A DNA stretch of 64,000 nt from Gentiana macrophylla (lineage: Eukaryota; Streptophyta; Magnoliopsida; Gentianales; Gentianaceae). Below, in pieces: positions 22,339 to 33,552 of the stretch. The notes beneath the pieces were generated by a model. The model was not told where the DNA came from, ran no database searches, and saw nothing but the letters and a program-made list of their open reading frames with translations. The stretch's first letter is position 1. Each line of letters starts with the position of its first letter. A program made the position numbers and the translations under genes. The DNA is taken from the NCBI GenBank assembly GCA_026214975.1, contig CM047806.1, positions 98,355,811-98,419,810 on the forward strand, in the 5' to 3' direction.

Positions 22339-24302
22339 TTTCTTTGAAAATAAAATGACATGTATTAATTCAAGTTTAACACTACTATATTAAATTTTAG
22401 GAATTGTAAACTAAAAAATAAGTCTACTCTACCATTCCAAGGTTTTAACCTCGCATCTCAGTGCCGCCTTAGGGTAGGTCAAAGAGATGACGGTTAAATC
22501 GAGACAATCTCATCAATGAATAACTTGTGAGAATCAAACATCCCACGGAATCGAACATCCCTTTATTCATTGACTACCTTCCTTTTTAGCCTAGATATTA
22601 TCAATAATACCCATGATGAGTGTGACCTACTATATCGGTTCTCTTAGAGTGCGCCCGAGTATGCCGTCTTAGGATAGGTCGGTGACCCGACGAAAGTACC
22701 GTAAAACCTATCCTTTCGGAGACCAAGCCATGAATGTTGATAGGGGCGAACACCATCCTTAGGGGACGAAATCAAAACGCCTCGGCGTCACCCTTCTCTC
22801 ACTTACTTGTATCATAGTAGAGAGCCGTGGGGTTGGGTGTCGCCTCCCCGCTCCCACTTAATAATTTGGAAGTGGTTGTGGGTTAACTAACCACGTCTTT
22901 TGATGTTATCATAAAAGCTCATCAAATCAAGGATTCGAATGGTGTCGGTGACGAGGCAAGCCTACCCGTCCTATTCGTTGGAACATATGTGATGATCGGA
23001 CGAATCGGGTCAAGAGCGACCTCATTGAGATAAGAAGGAATCACCCTTCCGTTCTCCGGTGTAGCTTAGTCTTGCCGGACCCCGTGCATACATCACACTA
23101 GGAGGGTTAAGTCGGTCGAGCCTAGCCTTCGATTGACCACCCAACCTATAAGCGAACCGCTTTTTTTTTATCCAAGATTTTTGTTCTTTTACCATCATTC
23201 AATCTCGTAGACACTACGAATTGAAAACGTGATCTCGTTTGGGCTTTAAGGCGGTTCACGAGAACACACACGAAAAGCCTAACGATTTCATAACCCGTCC
23301 TCGGATCATTAATTAGTTACTAAATTCATTAATTACCACGTATTAATTAAATTTCAACTAATTACACGAGTTTGTATACATGCCTATTTTAATTACCAAA
23401 ATTAAAATTCTACATGTATGCATGGAGTGGATTTATGATATGATGCATGTCATGGCAATTCGATTTTATATCTATTTTATGATCGAACACATAAAAAATA
23501 AATTGCGGAAATTTAAACACCGAGATGGATTGTTGGTACCCACGTAACTAATCTATCCTAGGAAAAATAAATTACAATCTTCTTGTCTTCGAGTCTTGAT
23601 CTTCGAATCTTGAACTTGAACCGCCGGAACACGAACCACGAACACCCGAGAGGAGAAAAGGTCTTTTTAATTAAATAAATCTAATTTATTTTAATTATTC
23701 ATATATTTTATTTTATTATATTACATGCGGCTGTTTTTAATTTTATTTTCCAAAAAAAATAATTTTTTTTTTTTTTATCATACGGCTGTTGAATAAAAAA
23801 AAAAATTTAGGTCACCAAAAAAAATAGTGCAGCCGCATCTAAAATAAAAAACCCTAGCCGCATATATTTATTAAACAGGACTTTTAGTGATGCTTTTCAG
23901 CGTCGCAGAAAGTCCTGTAGCAGATTTTTAATAAAATTCATCCGTTTCTTCTCGTTCATACCTTGGGTTTCGACTTGATCTTCAATTTTTCAGCAAGATC
24001 TTCATCTTTTCCAGCCCGGATAATCAAAATCACAATAAAAGATGCTACTTTTTACATAAATTTCGAAAAGAAAGACATAAAAAAAAAATACAATTCCTAT
24101 GCTCAATTGTTACTAAACAAAGGAGCTACAATAGATCTAACGAAAGTAAATGATATCAACCCCAATCCATCTCTTCAACCAAGACATTCATAACATAAAA
24201 AAAAAAATTAACATGCGTCGGCCCTATTTTAAAAAAATTGGGACAAAAAAATCTACATGTTTTACCACTCCTAGATCTAATATTTTATACGTATAAATAT
24301 AG
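22339..24302 (-). other. Long untranslated leader of the copia element
   Basis: Almost 2 kb lies between the primer-binding site and Gag. It has no credible ORF. 22440-23330 contains repeated blocks such as cgccttagggtaggtc and cgtcttaggataggtc (near 22460 and 22665). 23650-24250 is very AT-rich with A and T homopolymers. A self-complementary pair aggactttt..gtgatgctttt / cgcagaaagtcct lies at 23877-23916. Confidence 0.6.
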
Positions 24303-24324
24303 ATCACCATGGCGACTGATACCA
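24303..24324 (-). promoter_or_regulatory. Primer-binding site of the copia element
   Basis: On the - strand GTGGTATCAGTCGCCATGG follows the LTR end. TGGTATCAG is the plant initiator-Met tRNA complement used by most copia elements. The bases after it depart from the canonical continuation. Confidence 0.88.
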
Positions 24325-24325
24325 C

Positions 24326-26133
24326 TGTTAGTAATACCATCCAACGGAAGCGATTTATGGATCTAGATCTATATAATATGCGTAATAAAACAACTAGATC
24401 TATTCTACAAGGGGATGTAGATCATACCTCTTGAATCTCTAAATTCAAGTTGAAGAACCGCAAAGGATGAATGTGAAGATGTGAAGAGCACCACGGTCTT
24501 CCGATCGTGTGATCCAAGCAATTCCGGTGGAAGGAATTCTCGACTCGAACCCTTCCGATATGCTACCGGAAAATCTCCAAGATTTCTCCCCAAATCTCCC
24601 TTGGCGAATTCTTTTCTTCTCTCTACTATAGGGAGAAGTCGAAATTTATGTGTGTATTGAGGCTTGGGAGAACTCTCTTTATATAGAGAGAGTAAAACTT
24701 AGCCTCCAAGGATTTTTATTTATCAAACAAAATAAATCCTTTAATAAAAGATAATTCCATAATATTCTAGAACAAATCTAGAATAATATTTATCTTTATT
24801 ATTTACCATAAATATTTATCCAATAAATATTTTATGCACACGTGCATCTTATTAATCACAAGAAAACTAATTTCTTGTTCCAAAAATAAGAGGCGCCACT
24901 TTCAATTCATGACCTAGTCATAATTATTTTTGGGCTATAACACAATTGGGTAAGTTTATGAAAAATGTCTTTTCCACATATTTAATTATTTAGCCCAACT
25001 AATTTAATAGTCCACTAAACAATTAATTCACATATCGTTTTAATAAAGTCCAACAAGAACTAAATTAATATTATTAGGATTCGACGTCCGAGAATAGCTA
25101 TGCTATATTAGGAGGCACGTCGGGGACCATGGACTAATAATCGTGGCTCCGATAAATCAAATAAATAATTATAGAATAATTATATTCGATAAATCAATCA
25201 CAGGAATATGCCACCATAATCCCGTGACTGCACTCCTCCGATTATAAGATTATATTTATCTCCTCACGAGAATAATAATAAGCGTCCATTGATATAATCA
25301 TTACATATGGATTAATCCTCCATAGATCGTATTCATTCTAAATCGGGAAGTTACCGTTAACCCTTTTAGAACCTCTTATCCTTATTTACCATTAACCCCT
25401 AGTGATCAATTAATTCATACAACTCACCTGGTAGCTAATCGGTGTAATATGAACTCGCACGATCGATCGTTTTCAGGATTAACAAATAAGAGGCTGTTTA
25501 TCTACTTCCATAAATGGAAGGAATGGATTCCGATCGTGATAACACGAGACTACTCACTCAATCCAAAGACAATGCCAAGATGGGGTAATTCGGACCACAG
25601 ACTCGGTGTAATCCTTAACCGTCAAGTCAAACTTCATAATCGATTCAAGCGGTTGATCGTGATCACCTCAGGATTAAGATATATCCATAAATATGATCAT
25701 CCATTGATTCGATAAGACTTTCGATTACGGAATTATATCGTGAACTCTAATCAAATCGGTCCAAATTCTATATGATATATCTATCATATATAAATGCCCC
25801 ATTAGGTTCTCTTAACCGAAAGTCCGGATAAGACAATCACACTGTTGTGTTTCAGGCGCATTAATAGCACGTTAAAGGAGAGACCCGATACTCTCGATTA
25901 ACTTCACTACGGGCTAATTGTATTTTAAGTACATCTTCACTAACTCAATCCTCCTGTGTATATACCATACACTGAGTTAAGTGATTACATAAACGATATA
26001 CTTTAGGGTTTTCTGTAGTGTAAATACCATTGTCTCATCGGTGAATATGAGAATAATAAATATGAATAATAACATCATTTCATTTATTAAATAAAACAAT
26101 TACAAAATTGTCTTTCGGGCATCACACCTAACA
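24326..26133 (-). repeat. 5' LTR of the copia element (1.81 kb)
   Basis: It matches 16439-18255 end to end. Differences are scattered 1-4 base indels and substitutions. It is adjacent to the PBS, so it is the promoter-bearing 5' LTR. The sequence ctctttatatag near 24676-24687, read in reverse, supplies a TATA-like CTATATAAAGAG. Confidence 0.94.
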
Positions 26134-26138
26134 TTAAA

Positions 26139-26762
26139 TGCCCATGTTATGGAAACAGTCTCACATGATACAACGGTCATTACATTTTTCTTATTTTGGC
26201 TCTTCAATGCGAACAATCGGTCGAACTGATTCAGCCATGTTATCTAAGACTTTTTGTTTGTATGCAGAAAAGTTTTATATTCTAATTTTCCATTCAGTAT
26301 TGGAGATATTTATCAATAGTGTTGCTTTCGGTTTGAAGAGAAACATCTATTCAACAAAAACAGAATTCCGGTTTGGAGTTCTGTTCATGAACATTATAGA
26401 AGCAATGCTTCATGTTCTGAATTTCAAATTGATGCTTCCAGATGCATTAACCTGTTCGAATAGGTGCATTGCTTTGATTCTAGAAAATTTAAATATGGGC
26501 TGGCCAAAAAATATTAATATTGGGCTGGCCGAGCCTAGCCAACATGCCCATCTACAAGCCCAAGACAGAACCGGTCGAGAAAAAGTTGTCTAATGAGTTT
26601 GGAACGATTAATGATAGACAAAACAGGATTTATGTATATTTTTTCCAAAAAAAAATTTATAAAGAAATATATTTTCGGGATTAATCGAACATTTCTCCGT
26701 TTTATTATTTCCAAAAAAAAAAAATTTGAAAATTCCAACCCTTACCAGTATAAAATCGACAT
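26139..26762. other. Non-coding DNA right of the copia insertion
   Basis: It continues the sequence left of 16434. A 151-residue ORF at 26138-26593 has no recognised similarity and starts in the target duplication, so it is likely chance. A/T homopolymers at 26640-26730. Confidence 0.45.
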
Positions 26763-26824
26763 AAAATATGGGGGAAATTGACATAAAATATATCCTTATA
26801 ATACGTATAAAATCACCCTTAACA
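26763..26824 (-). repeat. 60-bp terminal scrap of an Athila-type LTR
   Basis: The 26763-26824 stretch (aaatatgggggaaatt ... atcacccttaaca) matches the outer end of the LTR at 59865-59929 with about five differences. It ends exactly at the LTR terminus TGTTAAGG (- strand). The rest of the element is absent. Confidence 0.85.
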
Positions 26825-27680
26825 GTAAGCTCGCCGGAGCTTGGATTGTTGAAGTGCCTCTCAATCCAAGACGTAAGCCGTTGTATTTTGGGAGACAGTT
26901 GCTACTACCGCGGGCATCATACCGGAGCAATATGTCTTAAGGAAAGAGTTCTACTCGCCTCGGTTTGATCTCTAGTCCTTTATTTATGCATCATAATTTT
27001 ATTGTTGTTGTTTTGTTAGATCTATACGGTATTGGTTGTGTTCATAGATCTGTTGTGATAATATGATTGTTAGTTCTAATTATTCCGTAATTATTCCGGT
27101 AATTACGGATCTGTTCCGTAAAACACTCCACACACGATGCACTTATCTCCTACACTAAGAAGTAATGGAAAATGTAGGTCTCTTGCGACCAAATTCACAA
27201 ATAGGGAATAAGTGATGACCTCAATATGTAAGTTGTTAATGAGTATCGCAATTTTTACTTCAAAAAAACAGAAAGAAAAATAACTAAATAAAATAGTACC
27301 AAACATGTAATTTAGCCAAAAATTCTTCATAGGACTTGAAAGATAGTGGCATCGCCGACGTGCCAAGAATTGCTTAGTGAGCTGCCGGGAGAAGGATTAA
27401 TTGGTTGTAATGGAAATGAAAAAGGACATGAAAACTTGGTGATTTGATACATCTTGGTTTATCATGGATATCGTACTTGATCTTGGTGATATGATACATG
27501 ACTCTTACGACATTATATGTTGGGTAGGATGTTCTTTAGTACATGAAAACTTTTTCTGGGTTTTTCATTGTTTCCCTAAATGTTTTGATACTTAAAAAAG
27601 CTTTTTGTTAAAAGTTGAGGCTAATGCAAGAAATGCATGCGATTAAGCATCGCAACAATTAAAGCATAAAAATGTTAGGG
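26825..27680. other. Unassigned DNA, first 300 bp LTR-like
   Basis: 26825-27120 has the style of a copia LTR R/U5 region (gcttggattg, ccggagcaat, attccgtaattattccg) but no partner copy is in the window. 27121-27680 holds no recognised feature. Confidence 0.35.
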
Positions 27681-27883
27681 GAGAAGTGGCTAGTAGAAAG
27701 AGCTCCTCTGAGGCGCCATGTTGTAAGAGCTCTTGGCCAGGCTTTACCCCTGAGTAAGAGTCAGACTCTACAGACACGACATGAGTTGGTTTAGTCGGAC
27801 CGGTGGGTTTTGAATACCGGAGGCTTTAAGCAAAACAAAAAAAAAAAAAAAAAAAAAAAAGAAAAAAAAAGAGAAGTGGCTAG
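27681..27883 (+). mobile_element. SINE-like retroposon with poly(A) tail and 13-bp target duplication
   Basis: The perfect repeat gagaagtggctag is at 27681-27693 and 27871-27883. Between them is a 177-bp insert that ends in an A-rich tail (27835-27870). The insert contains ggttttgaatacc near 27806, close to a pol III box B. The repeat, tail and length fit target-primed retroposition. It could also be a very short LINE 3' end. Confidence 0.8.
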
Positions 27884-28273
27884 AAGCAGCAAACATTCAA
27901 AAAGACGATATGTGAAGATTGCTATGCAATTTCTTTTCTTGCCCTGCAGACATCAAGTGATATGTGAAGATTTGTTGATCCAAGATCTGGTATGGAAACT
28001 CGGGGATTCGCAGAAGATAAACCCGTGAAATCATATTCAATGATTCGTCTTTTACGAGAAGACAAGCCCATGAAATCATATTCTTGGATTATTGATCGAT
28101 TAGTCTGATGATCTGATGCTACATTTGTAGTAACACCTAGAAAACCTTCAAAGAGGGTATAAATCATGTATTATTGAAAAGGAAAACAAAATTAAAAAAA
28201 GATAGATTAACTTTAATCAAAGAACTTAAACTAAAATTGATAAGGTCACAATATTGTTTTGCTACTCAATAAA

Positions 28274-28385
28274 CAATTGATTGTTGGCACAGTGGTGTTT
28301 ACTATGGCCCTTAACACGGAGGTTCCGAGTTCGAGTCTCAATGAAGACGAAAATGTGTGTGTATTTCGTATCCGTCAAAAAAATT
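28274..28385 (+). mobile_element. tRNA-derived SINE candidate
   Basis: ttggcacagtggtg (box A like) at 28274-28287 and ggttccgagttcgagtctc (box B like) at 28320-28338 are about 45 bases apart, as in tRNA-type pol III promoters. The unit ends in gtcaaaaaaa near 28383. The flanks attgattg and attaatta are too weak to call a target duplication. Confidence 0.65.
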
Positions 28386-28696
28386 AATTACATCAATATA
28401 CACGTGTAGCTAACACAATGTAATTATATTATCTACTCTTTTACATTGAACATTCAATAATCAACTATCTATCATAATCTACACAAATTAAATTATATAT
28501 CATAAACAGTGTCACAATATTGTGTCACTATTACACTGTTAACCTATGTGTTCCACATATTGATCAATAATCTACATATGTGTGATGGTATGAATCAAAT
28601 ACATTATCAATTTTCTTTATTTAACCGAGATAAAATGCGATTCTTAAAACATCAACACACTCCCCCAAATCAAGGGATCTACAAACTAATATTGTT

Positions 28697-28797
28697 TTAA
28701 GATGTACTTCCTGGTGAACACCATGGTTCGATTCTCATCCCCGCTTTGAATAAAAATCCCTCCCCTCCCCCCCCCCCAACCCCCAAAAAAAACGAGA
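28697..28797 (+). repeat. SINE-like fragment with homopolymer tail
   Basis: ctggtgaacaccatggttcgattctcatcc (28711-28740) contains a box B like ggttcgattctc. It is followed by a run of about ten C and an A-run at 28788-28794. No box A and no target duplication were seen. Confidence 0.4.
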
Positions 28798-28869
28798 ACT
28801 GATAACCTGACAAAACAAAAAGATCCTCAAAAGCTTCGTTATGAAAACTGCTTAACTTGGTGTCATAAA

Positions 28870-29585
28870 TATGGGTATAATTCCAGATTTGCAACACATA
28901 CGATGAAAGAATCTACATTTCTGAAACAATCAAGGTTCAAAAAAAATCAACAAAAAAATCACAGTTTTCCAAAAAAATTTGATGAATTATTCTACATGTG
29001 TTTCTTGAATTTATTGTACTTACGATTCAATAGATATCAGATAGGATAACAACTAGTTCAATTCACAAAAAGAAAAAAGAAAAACAATGAAAGATTACCG
29101 TCATACGAGAGGCCCTTGATAAATGATATGTCATGATCGACGATCTCTAGGTTCAACCAAGATCTTTCCACAAGAATTTTTAAATCAAAAGACATGGTTG
29201 TTAATTTTTCTTCTAAAGTCTCGTGAGGAATGCTCTAGAAAAAAAAAATCTGTGGAGGAATGGCTATAATTTTATCGGCGGCGGATGAGATGTGGGAAAT
29301 AGAAGTAAAAGGATTAGGGTTTTATATGTGAGTCTACATTTATACCCCTTGGTACATTGACAAAACCCATGTCAATGGATGGAATATTCTAAATTATATT
29401 CCTTCGAAATTCAATTCACCTAATGACCCAATTTATATTTCGTTTTTTATTGCAAGAACGGCTCATACAAACACTTTGAGTTATTTAAGAACAATTTTAT
29501 TAAATAAAAAACTTGAGGGTCTAAATTATTAATGCTGTACTAGTTTAAACGCCAGATATTTGTTTTGCCCATAATTTTGAAGCAA
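28870..29585 (-). repeat. Copy B of the inverted segmental duplication, gene-like
   Basis: On the - strand it matches 12190-12850 block by block. A TATA-like atataaaacccta is near 29326-29314. A short ORF starts at 29195 (MSFDLKILVERSW, then LEIVDHDISFIKGLSYDG) and runs into a possible splice donor gacggtaat near 29101. A possible acceptor tttcag lies near 28922. The ORF is conserved in sense between the two copies for only about 25 residues. The gene is not identified. Both copies could be pieces of one host gene or of an unrecognised mobile element. Confidence 0.65.
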
Positions 29586-30690
29586 TTACTCGATGTCAAG
29601 CGTGACAAAAAAAAAAAAAAAAGCGTGACAAATATATTGTTCATAAATATTTTTCCTTTTTTTGAGAAGGTCAATATTTATTCGTAAAAAAGCTACATTG
29701 AAATAAAATAATTATTATATATGGATGTTCATTAAGAATCCAATTCATTGTGAAAAAAGAAAAACTCGAAATATAAGTAGGAAAATATGTGAAAGTGTGA
29801 CCTCTTGTGTATAATTTGAGGGTATTTCCTTAATTTCTTAATTAGGTTTTCTTTTTCATAATTGTTTTAGGTTCATTTTCTTGGCCTCCAAGTCACCTTA
29901 AAACCGACCCAGACTCAAAAAATGTTATAAAAGCCTCATTATAGCCCAATAAATCACAAATTTCACGTTTTTGAGAGTTTTAGTATAGTCTTAGGCCCCT
30001 ATCTCAGCCCCTCACTCGGGAAATCACCCCAGACATAGTTTCTAAACGGCTCTGTTGGCTTTTTAGGTTCGCTTGGCAAACAACAACAGCGTTTTCGAAG
30101 TTGCTTCGATTCCCACAACAGTTTTAGCTTATATTCATTGTGTGAATGTAAGATCTAATCTTTTCGAAGTAGTTCTTGTCTTTGATCATAATTAGGTTAG
30201 ATTCGAAGGGTAATAGTTGTTAGATTCATTGTTGGTTTGTAGACACTCATAGTTTTAGTAGTTGGTTGCCAGTCGGTCCGTACTTCTTCTCATCTTTAAG
30301 GTAAGGAAGTCTTCGTCTCAAAATACTTGTTTTTATTTTTTTAAATTGTTTTATAGTAAATATCTTTCCAAGTTTTTGCACGTAATTTTTTGGTTTAAGG
30401 TTATGTGTTATATCTTGACGGTAAATCCTAAAGTAAAATGTATTTTATGTTGTACAAAGTATTCTTGAGTATTATATACTTCCTATAAAGTTATGCAGTT
30501 CATTTTATATGCTTTCATTTAGTAGTTGGAGGTTAGGTTTTGGAAGGTTGGTGTTGTTATGGTTTTGGCCTTTTTCTGTGCTCACTTAGGTGTTTAGAAA
30601 TATGTAAACAATGAACCTGGCCTATGCTTTTATGTATTATGTGAATACGGTTATTCAAGGTTAGGTACTAGATAAGAAACGCGATGTACC
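29586..30690 (+). other. DNA left of the Tat insertion, possibly part of an LTR
   Basis: It contains a TATA-like ttataaaagcc at 29925-29935 and no ORF. It joins directly to 63131 when the Tat element is removed. A primer-binding site at 63909 follows about 780 bases further, so this may be U3/R of an older LTR. The left end of that LTR could not be fixed. Confidence 0.45.
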
Positions 30691-31200
30691 TGACGATACA
30701 GGGTTTCACCACTCCACGTGTCGTCTATCGGTTGGTCCTCACGTTATGAATAAGTACCAAGGTACGCATGCCGAGGCTTGAGGTAGTCTACGATGATCGA
30801 CATTCAAGCAGTGTAGGATGAGGTTCCTAGAGTCGGCTACCGCAAGTCGGCTAAGTCGGCGTCGAGGACAGAGTCCGCACCAGCTACGAAGGCCCGTTAT
30901 CAGCATGATAACTTGGGCAAGGGGCAAGGCCCATTAAGGGTAAATATGACAATAGCTAAGACCGACCTAATATTAGGGTTAGGGCATGCATTGTCATTAT
31001 AAATACCACGTTCCAGGAACTACGTGAGGCTTGATTCCTGGACAATTACAGGATACGTAGGCAATCTAAGACAAGTTCTTAGACTCAGCCGCAAATCATA
31101 AAACTAACCACGACATTCTTGAGGCATTAGGGTTTTGGGGTGTTCATCACTAGATTCATTCAGGCCCGGATTAATTAGGTGACATAATTTGTTATCTTCA
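30691..31200 (+). repeat. 5' LTR of the Tat element (510 bp)
   Basis: It is co-linear with 62617-63125. It carries a TATA-like ttataaatacc at 30998-31008. Differences from the other LTR are mainly C/T and G/A transitions (for example 30767-30785), as expected for old, methylated copies. Confidence 0.93.
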
Positions 31201-31218
31201 TTGGCGCTAGAAGGAGGG
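31201..31218 (+). promoter_or_regulatory. Primer-binding site of the Tat element
   Basis: ttggcgctagaaggaggg follows the LTR directly. The TGGCGCTAGAAGGAGGG form is common in Tat-type elements. Which tRNA it matches was not determined. Confidence 0.8.
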
Positions 31219-31249
31219 TCTTTCTACTGTTGGATACATCAAGATCACG

Positions 31250-32788
31250 ATGCCTCCCAAGGATAAGAACACCAAGAAAACCACTTCCAAAGCCAAAGAT
31301 CAACAGGGCTCATAGATCAACGAGCATATGGATCTGTATCCACAAGGAACAAAGGACCCAGTGCTGGATCCTGTCCACGAAGATCCCCAGAGGGAGAAGC
31401 AGGCCTTGCTCCGGAACATCAAGTTATTGTGGATCAATTGGCAGGGGCTGATCGTGAACTAATGTCCAGGATTATAGTGGAGGCGTTGATGGCATAGAAA
31501 CAGGCAGACGGCGGCAAGAAGGAATCCGCCGACAATGCCAAGCACATCCCTAGGGAAGAGATCAGTGCATCTTCCAGCTCCATGGAGAGAAAGAGACGTG
31601 AAATTCAACAGAAGCATCAAAGGATCGATGAGGATAGCGTTAGGTAGGAACTGGACATCATTCTGGGCAAAAACCAAGTCTCACTATGGATAGAATCGCC
31701 CTTCATGAAAGAAATCAAGGATTTCCCCAAACCAAAGGGTTCAAGATACCGAAGATAGAACCTTATGATGGCACCACTGATCCAGAGGACCATCTACACA
31801 GGTACCTATCTCAGATGAGGTTGGATGGCGCACCTGATGCAATGCGATGTTGGGCTTTCGAGACATTGCTCGTTGGTCGAGCCAGAGAATGGTTCACCAA
31901 GCTCCGATCCGGGTCAATCTATAGTTTTGCTATGCTAGCCCACAAATTTCGAGATGCGTTCATCGTAAACAAAATGTTTCATTTAAGTGCTACGCACCTC
32001 ATGAATATGAAGCAGCAAAAAGATGAAACGGTGATAAATTATCTGAAGAGATTTAATCTCGAGGCCATCCAAGTCGAGAATGCCGATGATCGACTTCTTA
32101 TCACATCATTCGTGGGAGGGTTGCGGAATACAAAGTTATTTATGAAGTTGAGCAGAGATGTCCATCGTACCATGGATGAATGTGTTAATGTGCTTGAGGT
32201 CCAAATAAGAATCAATCCAAAGGACAGAACACCGAGAGCAAGCCGACAGTCTGGGACCATATCACAGTGCCCGTCTTAGAACGTTTGGGAAAGAAAGGAG
32301 CTCTACGCGATAGAGATCTTATCCCCCTCAATCGGTCTTGAGGGGAAGTGTTATCCATCATGATCTCGAAGGGCATAACAAAGAAACCGAGGCCACTAAA
32401 AAAGCCTCGAGAAAAGAGAAACCCCAGAAAGTATTGTGAGCTTCATGAGGATATAGGTCATACAACGGAGGATTGTGACGACCTGAAAAGAGACATCGAT
32501 GCTTGTATTCAAGAAGGCAAGCTAGATGAGGTGGTTGATAGGTCTCAGGGCAGCGAGCCCAAAGGGCGTAGAGAGTTTAAAAGGAAGATTTCTGATCAAG
32601 ATCGAGATCGAGGTCGTGACGCTCAGAGGCATAGAGATCGATCACCACGTCGGGACCGATCTCCAGATCGAGAGATAAACAACAGAGGCGACCCCGATCG
32701 AGATAGGTATGACGATAATCGACCCAACAATTACGTCAATATGATCTTTGGGCCAGCTGAGAACGATAAAGACCAAGCCAGTCGATAG
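31250..32788 (+). pseudogene. Gag of the Tat element
   Basis: The probable start is ATG at 31250 (MPPKDKNTKKTT). After several stops the Gag core is clear from 31686: KIPKIEPYDGTTDPEDHL, CWAFETLLVGRAREWFTKL, VINYLKRFNLEAIQV and FVGGLRNTKLFMKL. A CCHC-like knuckle of the C-x-x-H type reads YCELHEDIGHTTEDC at about 32435-32479. It is followed by an Arg/Asp-rich tail, with DRDRGRD and RDRSPRRDRSPDRE repeats (32590-32720), probably RNA-binding. The gap 32280-32350 contains a stop and a frameshift between core and knuckle. Confidence 0.88.
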
Positions 32789-32879
32789 CCAATTCACAGC
32801 TCAAAGGAAAATAAGAGACTGAGATTTATAAAAAAAGTCGGGTATGGACCCAAAGATGATATTCCCAAGTCTCGGAGTC

Positions 32880-33552
32880 ACAGTGAGGGGTTGGTAATTG
32901 AAACGGTGATTAGCCGAACTCGGGTCTCGAGAGTCTGCATCGATAATGGTAGCGCGGTAAACATATTGTAGTACTTGGCTTTTAAGGCGATGAAACTGAA
33001 AAAGAAGGACATAGCTCATCTAGCGTCTCCTTTGTTTGGGTTCACAGGACAGGCGGTCCATCCCATGGGATCAAACGGTTGCTAACGAAGATCGGAGATG
33101 GTGAGAAAGAAATGACCCTTGATTTAAACTACGTGGTAGTCAAGGCTCCTTCGGCATACAATGTCATCTTTGGACGACCTGCTCTCTTCGACCTGCGCGC
33201 CATCATCTCCACTTTCCACAACAGTATGAAGTTTCATAGCAAGAATGGCTCTCATGAAGTAAGAGGAGACATTGATGCTGCGCGGAGCTGTAACTCCATT
33301 GTCATGGTCGGGAAAATGGTAGTACAACAAGTCCTAGTCGAGGAATTGATTCCGGAGGAAGAAGAGGAGAAGAGTTGGATCTCAGTTGATCCAGTCGAAA
33401 ATGTTCATGTATGGGAAGGCGAAGATGATCAGTGTGTAAAATTCAGGGTTTGGATCCCGGCCAAAGAAAAAACAATTACTGGTCGAGCTGCTAATCGAGT
33501 TCAGAGATATTTTTGCTTGGAGGGCCGAGGATATGCCGGGACTATCCACTGA
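32880..33552 (+). pseudogene. Aspartic protease of the Tat element
   Basis: The active-site segment reads RVCIDNGSAVNIL (about 32930-32968), in which the catalytic Asp is kept in a D-N-G-S context; D-T/S/N-G-S is usual in this lineage. A TAG stop follows at 32969-32971, where relatives tend to have Gln. The frame from 33079 contains YNVIFGRPALFDLRAIIS, the Tat-type C-terminal landmark, and then the acidic linker EELIPEEEEEKSW to the RT. Confidence 0.85.

Larger units (their letters stand above)
16439..26133 (-). mobile_element. Ty1/copia retrotransposon, full length but inactive
   Basis: Two near-identical LTRs (16439-18255 and 24326-26133) flank gag-integrase-RT-RNase H in copia order on the - strand. 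The element ends TG...CA, and the 5-bp target duplication TTAAA is present at 16434-16438 and 26134-26138. The PBS and polypurine tract are at the expected ends. Coding regions have many stops and frameshifts. The two LTRs differ mostly by small indels, so the insertion is fairly recent, or the differences are partly sequencing error. Confidence 0.95.

Noticed and set aside
26138..26593. 151-residue ORF right of the copia insertion
   Set aside because: It starts in the target duplication created by the insertion, and no protein family is recognised.
28320..28338. Functional tRNA gene
   Set aside because: Box-like sequences are present but no cloverleaf could be folded and there is no acceptor stem.
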